The position numbers were made by a program, and so were the translations under genes. From contig DASYRM010000125.1 in NCBI GenBank assembly GCA_036004405.1, positions 1 through 47,933 on the forward strand: 47,933 nucleotides of DNA. Reading direction: 5' to 3'. Source of the stretch: DASYRM01 sp036004405. Lineage in GTDB: Bacteria > Acidobacteriota > Vicinamibacteria > Vicinamibacterales > UBA2999. Numbering within the stretch: position 1 is the stretch's first letter; every line of letters starts with the position of its first letter. The notes under the pieces were generated by a model. The model made no database searches. It was not told the DNA's origin and saw only the letters and a list, made by a program, of their open reading frames with translations. Shown piece after piece: positions 44,540 through 47,933 of the stretch.

Positions 44540-47476
44540 CTATCGCAGGACTCGCAGCGAGACCATCGCCTCACGGCGCGGACGCGACCCGTCCTCGAAG
44601 GCCACCGCCCCGCCCACCGAGAGCGTGAGGTCGAGCGTCGAGAGCGCGCTGAGCCGGAAGTCGAGCTGACCGCCGGCGTTGGTCACGGTGCGGCGAGCGG
44701 CGCGGGCATCGAGGTTCGTGACCAGCCCGCTCACGAACGCCGACGGGCGCATCCACGAGACGTAGAGCCCGGGGGTGCCGGCGCGTCTGAACCGCAGCGG
44801 CGGCATGGTCCATTCGACGATCGATTTCACGAAGTTGCGACCGCCGATCTCGTTGATCTCGGCGCCCGGCAGCGACGAGTACTGGCGGTAGCGCTGCTCG
44901 TCCTTGTGATCGACGTAGTTGTTGCCGAACCCGCCGAAGTAGAAGTTGGCGAACGGCTCGTCGCGCTCCTGCGGCGAGAAGCCGGCCGCCTGGCGGAACC
45001 ACACGGACGAATGACCCAGCGGCAGCGGCACGCCCACATCGTAGCGCCCGCGCACCTTGGTGAAGAGCGTCGAGGCCACGGCGTCCTCGCGGACGACGAT
45101 CGACCAGAGCTGCCCCTTCTCGTCGTCCACCTTACCGAGCGATGACCGCAGGTAGCTGTAGGAGAGATCCCCGGTCACCGTGAACAGCCGGTTCACGCTC
45201 ACGGCCACGTTCTGGTACTCCGGCAGCTGATCGAGGTTGCCGGCGAACCGGCTGTCGACCTTCAGCGTCATCCGGCGGGGCTCGTCGAGAATCAGCGTGC
45301 TGGTGTGGCCGAGGCCCACCTGGTAGCCGCGCCGGCTCGTTTTGGTCGGACCGAACAGGTCGTAGAAGTCGGCGCCGTTCAGCGCGGCCTGCGCCGTCCA
45401 GTCGTAGCGCTGGTAATCGACGCGCACGTGCGGCCGCTCGCTCTCGCGGACGTCTGCCGACGGCGAATACGAGGCGGTCACCGTGGCGAGGTTCAGGCCG
45501 ATCGGGTCGGAGAAGCGGGCGTAGGCCCCGTAAGCGACAGCATCCTTGTAGCCTTCGACCACCGGGTAGACCGATTCGAGCCCGAGCCGCTTCAGCGCGC
45601 TGTAACGCCGCTTCGGCATGAACATCGATTCGATCGGCACGTTGGCGCCCGAGCCCGCCGCCCACGTCTTGAGCACCGGGTGCTTCTCAATCACCTGGTT
45701 GCCAAAGAAGGTGATGGCGTTGACGTCCTTCAGCACCTGCGGGTGAATCACCGACGGCACCCAGCCCGTGCCCGTGTAGCGAAACACCAGCATCGCGCCG
45801 TCCTCGAGCGGGACGGGCCTGAAGAAGCCGGTCTCGGCGTTGGTCATCGCCTCGAGCGCGCCGGTGGCCAGCTCGAAGCGGAAGATGTTCGACACGCCGG
45901 TGAAGTAGGAGCTGCCGAACAGGTAGCGCCCGTCGGGCGAGAACGCAAAGCCCTCTGGAATCGCGGTGCCGAAGTCGAACTGCGTCGTCGGCGTGGGGTC
46001 GCCGGCGAGGAGCCGCGAGCGATCCATCACCCGCAGCGTCTGCTTGCCGCTGATGGCGCCGTGCGACGCCGACAGCAGGCGTCCGTCCCGCGACACGTCG
46101 AGGTCGTAGACGGTCTCGCCGTAGGGCCACGAGTACACCGCGTGCCATTCCTTGTAGGGCGCGGCAATCTGGACCAGTGTGCAGATGCCGTTCAGCACCC
46201 GGATGCCCCACAGCGACCGGTCGCTCGGGTCGAACACCAGCTCGCCGATGCGCGCGTCCTTGAGCAGCGTCCGCTGCCGGCGCGACTCGACGTCGAGCGC
46301 CACGAGGTCGCGATAGGCGTTGTTGTCGACGGTGTAGAACAGCGTCCGCGCGGACGGGTCGAACGCCATCGACGTCACGGTGTACAACTGCGGCTGCTTG
46401 ATGTCGTGGAGCGGGTCGATCGCGCCGCCGTCGAGGGCGATGGCCGCGACATACGGGACGGTGCCGGGATAATTCAGGCCGGCGTAGATCTGCCGGCGCT
46501 CGGCGTCGACGAACGCGCGCGAGATGGACCCCAGCCCCTCCTTGGAGACGTCGGCGAACGGTGTCGTCGGGTAGGCGCGAATCGTGGCCAGGTTCTTCTG
46601 CTGAAACTCGCGCTCGAACGCGATCCAGTCGTCCCACGCCCGTTCGAGCGACAGGCCGTACACCTGCTGGAACGCCGACGCGTAGTAGGCCTTCGACCCG
46701 TCAGTCCTCGCCGTCCACCGGATGAGCGACTGCGGGGCGTAGCGGTACGCCAGGTAGTTCATGAACCGGGTACCGTACAGGTACGAGTTGGCTTCGACCT
46801 GGAAGTCGGTCTTGGTGAGCTCCGACGACAGCCCCAGCGGGTCGTAGAAGCGGCTCCCGTCGAGCACCATCGAGCGGAACACCATCTCGTCGTAGGGCCC
46901 CTGCGCGCGCCCCAGCCCACCGGCCATCCACGTGTCGAGGAACACGGCGATGCCTTCGGCATACCATCGCGGCGTCGCGCGGCGAGGATTCGTCAGATAG
47001 AAGTACGGGATCGATTCCGGATGATCGGCGGTCGGCCCCACCTTGCCGCGAAAGAGCGATCGGAACACCCGATCGCGTCCGGCGGCCTGGTCCGCGGTCA
47101 CAACGTGCACGAGCTCGTGGTTCATCAAATAGCTCATGCGCTCGCTGGCGGTGAACGTCTCGAAGGTGAAGTTGAGCGGCGCGATGCGCAGCGACAGCTT
47201 GTCGCGCGGCACCGCGTCGGCCGCCGCGTTGCCGGCATCGGAGAAGTCGGTCAGGAGGACTGTGACCTTCTCCTTTGGTTTGTAGTTGAAGAGGTTCTTG
47301 TGGAACTGGATGGCGTTCTCGAAGGAACGCCCGACGTGCGGAGCGAGGAACGACTGAACCGGCTCGAGGTAGACGAGGTTGAGGTCTTGCGTCTCGACGG
47401 AAACGAGCTGCGCCACGCAGGGCGTGGCGCAGCTCAGGGCGAGGCTGGCCGCTGCCAGCACGGTCCGGACGTGCAT
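44540..47476 (-). CDS. Outer-membrane metallopeptidase/propeller/barrel fusion
   Basis: A 978-aa exported protein with three parts. After a signal peptide (to about 23), a gluzincin-like peptidase region holds HELVH (120-124) with a downstream third ligand candidate Glu174 in WYAEGIAVF. The middle (about 300-640) has TolB/WD-like propeller blades (MAFDPSARTLFYTVDN, FAFSPDGRYLFGSSYF). The last ~300 residues are alternating beta strands ending in VSLRVLR, as in an outer-membrane beta-barrel. Together they suggest a surface or periplasmic peptidase anchored in the outer membrane. The substrate is unknown. The ATG at 47476 is preferred over a TTG one codon earlier. It lies between the repeat protein and prsW. 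Confidence 0.85.
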   Translation of the reverse strand: MHVRTVLAAASLALSCATPCVAQLVSVETQDLNLVYLEPVQSFLAPHVGRSFENAIQFHKNLFNYKPKEKVTVLLTDFSDAGNAAADAVPRDKLSLRIAPLNFTFETFTASERMSYLMNHELVHVVTADQAAGRDRVFRSLFRGKVGPTADHPESIPYFYLTNPRRATPRWYAEGIAVFLDTWMAGGLGRAQGPYDEMVFRSMVLDGSRFYDPLGLSSELTKTDFQVEANSYLYGTRFMNYLAYRYAPQSLIRWTARTDGSKAYYASAFQQVYGLSLERAWDDWIAFEREFQQKNLATIRAYPTTPFADVSKEGLGSISRAFVDAERRQIYAGLNYPGTVPYVAAIALDGGAIDPLHDIKQPQLYTVTSMAFDPSARTLFYTVDNNAYRDLVALDVESRRQRTLLKDARIGELVFDPSDRSLWGIRVLNGICTLVQIAAPYKEWHAVYSWPYGETVYDLDVSRDGRLLSASHGAISGKQTLRVMDRSRLLAGDPTPTTQFDFGTAIPEGFAFSPDGRYLFGSSYFTGVSNIFRFELATGALEAMTNAETGFFRPVPLEDGAMLVFRYTGTGWVPSVIHPQVLKDVNAITFFGNQVIEKHPVLKTWAAGSGANVPIESMFMPKRRYSALKRLGLESVYPVVEGYKDAVAYGAYARFSDPIGLNLATVTASYSPSADVRESERPHVRVDYQRYDWTAQAALNGADFYDLFGPTKTSRRGYQVGLGHTSTLILDEPRRMTLKVDSRFAGNLDQLPEYQNVAVSVNRLFTVTGDLSYSYLRSSLGKVDDEKGQLWSIVVREDAVASTLFTKVRGRYDVGVPLPLGHSSVWFRQAAGFSPQERDEPFANFYFGGFGNNYVDHKDEQRYRQYSSLPGAEINEIGGRNFVKSIVEWTMPPLRFRRAGTPGLYVSWMRPSAFVSGLVTNLDARAARRTVTNAGGQLDFRLSALSTLDLTLSVGGAVAFEDGSRPRREAMVSLRVLR

Positions 47477-47500
47477 CAACTGGGGGGAACCAGTGGATCT

Positions 47501-47933
47501 CTAGCGGGCGGCCGCTGCCTCCAACGCCGCTGCGTCCAACGCCGCGGTGAAGCCGGGGGCCGCCATCATGTCGACGAAGTTGGGTGCCGCCAGCAGGCCG
47601 ATGAGCGCCTCGCTCGAGAGCGCCTGCCGCAGCTGCTCGCTGGCCAGCGCCAGGCGCAGCTGATCGCTGGCCAATACGAGACGGAGCTGCTCGTTCGCGA
47701 GCACCATCCGCACCTGTTCGTTCGCCAACGCAAGTCGAAGCTGCTCGTTGGCCAGCGCCAGGCGAACCTGGTCGTTCGCCAGCGCCAGTCGGAGCTGCTC
47801 GCTCGAGAGCGCCAGCCGGACGGCCTCGCTCGTCAGCGCCAGCCGCAGCTGCTCGTTCGCCAGCACGGTCCGCACCTGGTCGCTGGCCAGCACCATGCGG
47901 AAGTTCGAGTCGGCCAGCGCCTTCTGCAGGTCC
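47501..47933 (-). CDS. Nonapeptide-repeat protein, 5' end cut by window edge
   Basis: The frame is open to the right edge, so the N-terminus is missing; 144 residues are visible, the first 12 from 47897-47933. About eleven tandem 9-residue units follow the pattern L-A/S-N/S-E/D-Q-L/V-R-L-A, for example LANEQLRLA and LASDQLRLA, encoded by 27-bp DNA repeats. They end at SSEALIGLLAAPNFVDMMAA and an Ala-rich tail (ALDAAALEAAAAR). The strict Leu/Arg spacing suggests a helical solenoid or coiled assembly. I do not recognise the family. Whether a signal peptide exists cannot be seen. It lies about 25 nt upstream of the metallopeptidase fusion on the same strand. Confidence 0.75.
   Translation of the reverse strand, partial: DLQKALADSNFRMVLASDQVRTVLANEQLRLALTSEAVRLALSSEQLRLALANDQVRLALANEQLRLALANEQVRMVLANEQLRLVLASDQLRLALASEQLRQALSSEALIGLLAAPNFVDMMAAPGFTAALDAAALEAAAAR

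Noticed and set aside
47501..47933. Possible CRISPR array from regular 27-bp repeats
   Set aside because: Repeats are contiguous without spacers, vary at codon-silent or conservative positions and keep an open frame, so they encode protein repeats.

Overview
The window is GC-rich bacterial chromosome, almost fully coding, and most likely comes from Acidobacteriota, probably a Vicinamibacterales-type soil or sediment lineage. The markers are a TIGR03435-type soil protein (11334-12263), an ADOP-type duplicated orphan permease (15243-17729), a carboxypeptidase-regulatory-domain TonB receptor (1-2732), the DUF1592/DUF1552/cytochrome c trio (39106-43402) and many small secreted proteins opening with GVW/GTW-type motifs. 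No tRNA, rRNA, CRISPR array, transposase or phage gene was seen. Assignments rest on reading the sequence; no database search was run.

Region 1 (1-9240, minus strand) is an eight-gene operon for unsaturated or keto-deoxy uronates: ROK repressor, KduI/IolB-type isomerase, small KdgF-like cupin, KduD-type dehydrogenase, Nramp-fold transporter, KDPG aldolase, KDG kinase and a TonB-dependent receptor cut by the left edge. Most junctions overlap or touch. A promoter at 9213-9240 carries a 21-bp palindrome over its -10 box, resembling ROK-family operators. The enzyme order fits import, isomerisation, reduction to KDG, phosphorylation to KDPG, then cleavage to pyruvate and glyceraldehyde-3-phosphate. 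No polysaccharide lyase is recognisable, but an unassigned secreted protein (9270-11108) lies directly upstream.

Region 2 (9270-15064, minus) is a tight run: an iorA/iorB-like molybdenum hydroxylase pair, a TIGR03435 protein, a 70-aa membrane protein and the unassigned secreted protein. Region 3 (15243-20601) has the ADOP permease, a secreted paralog, an integral membrane protein, a DUF6152-like protein and a secreted unknown. Region 4 (20634-23841, minus) is a dapC-dapD-dapE lysine/diaminopimelate operon. Region 5 (23885-31159) has an Abhydrolase_10-type protein and a second secreted paralog, then CapA-like protein, SLC13 transporter and threonine synthase on the minus strand, then a GlcG/HbpS-like protein and a small secreted protein on the plus strand.

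Region 6 (31160-36692) holds the third secreted paralog, a hybrid histidine kinase with two receivers and a ParB-like protein, separated by repeat-filled gaps. Region 7 (36693-43402, minus) is DUF1592, DUF1552, di-haem cytochrome c, a secreted unknown and an ankyrin protein. Region 8 (43501-47933, minus) has a nonapeptide-repeat protein cut by the right edge, a metallopeptidase/propeller/barrel fusion and a PrsW-type protease.

The least explained features are in the non-coding DNA. A 183-bp palindromic element is present twice with compensatory changes in two stems. There is also a 199-bp palindrome, a family of 20-bp hairpins and heptanucleotide tandem repeats at gene junctions. Among proteins, the oddest are the Nramp-fold transporter without metal ligands, the nonapeptide-repeat protein and the peptidase-propeller-barrel fusion.
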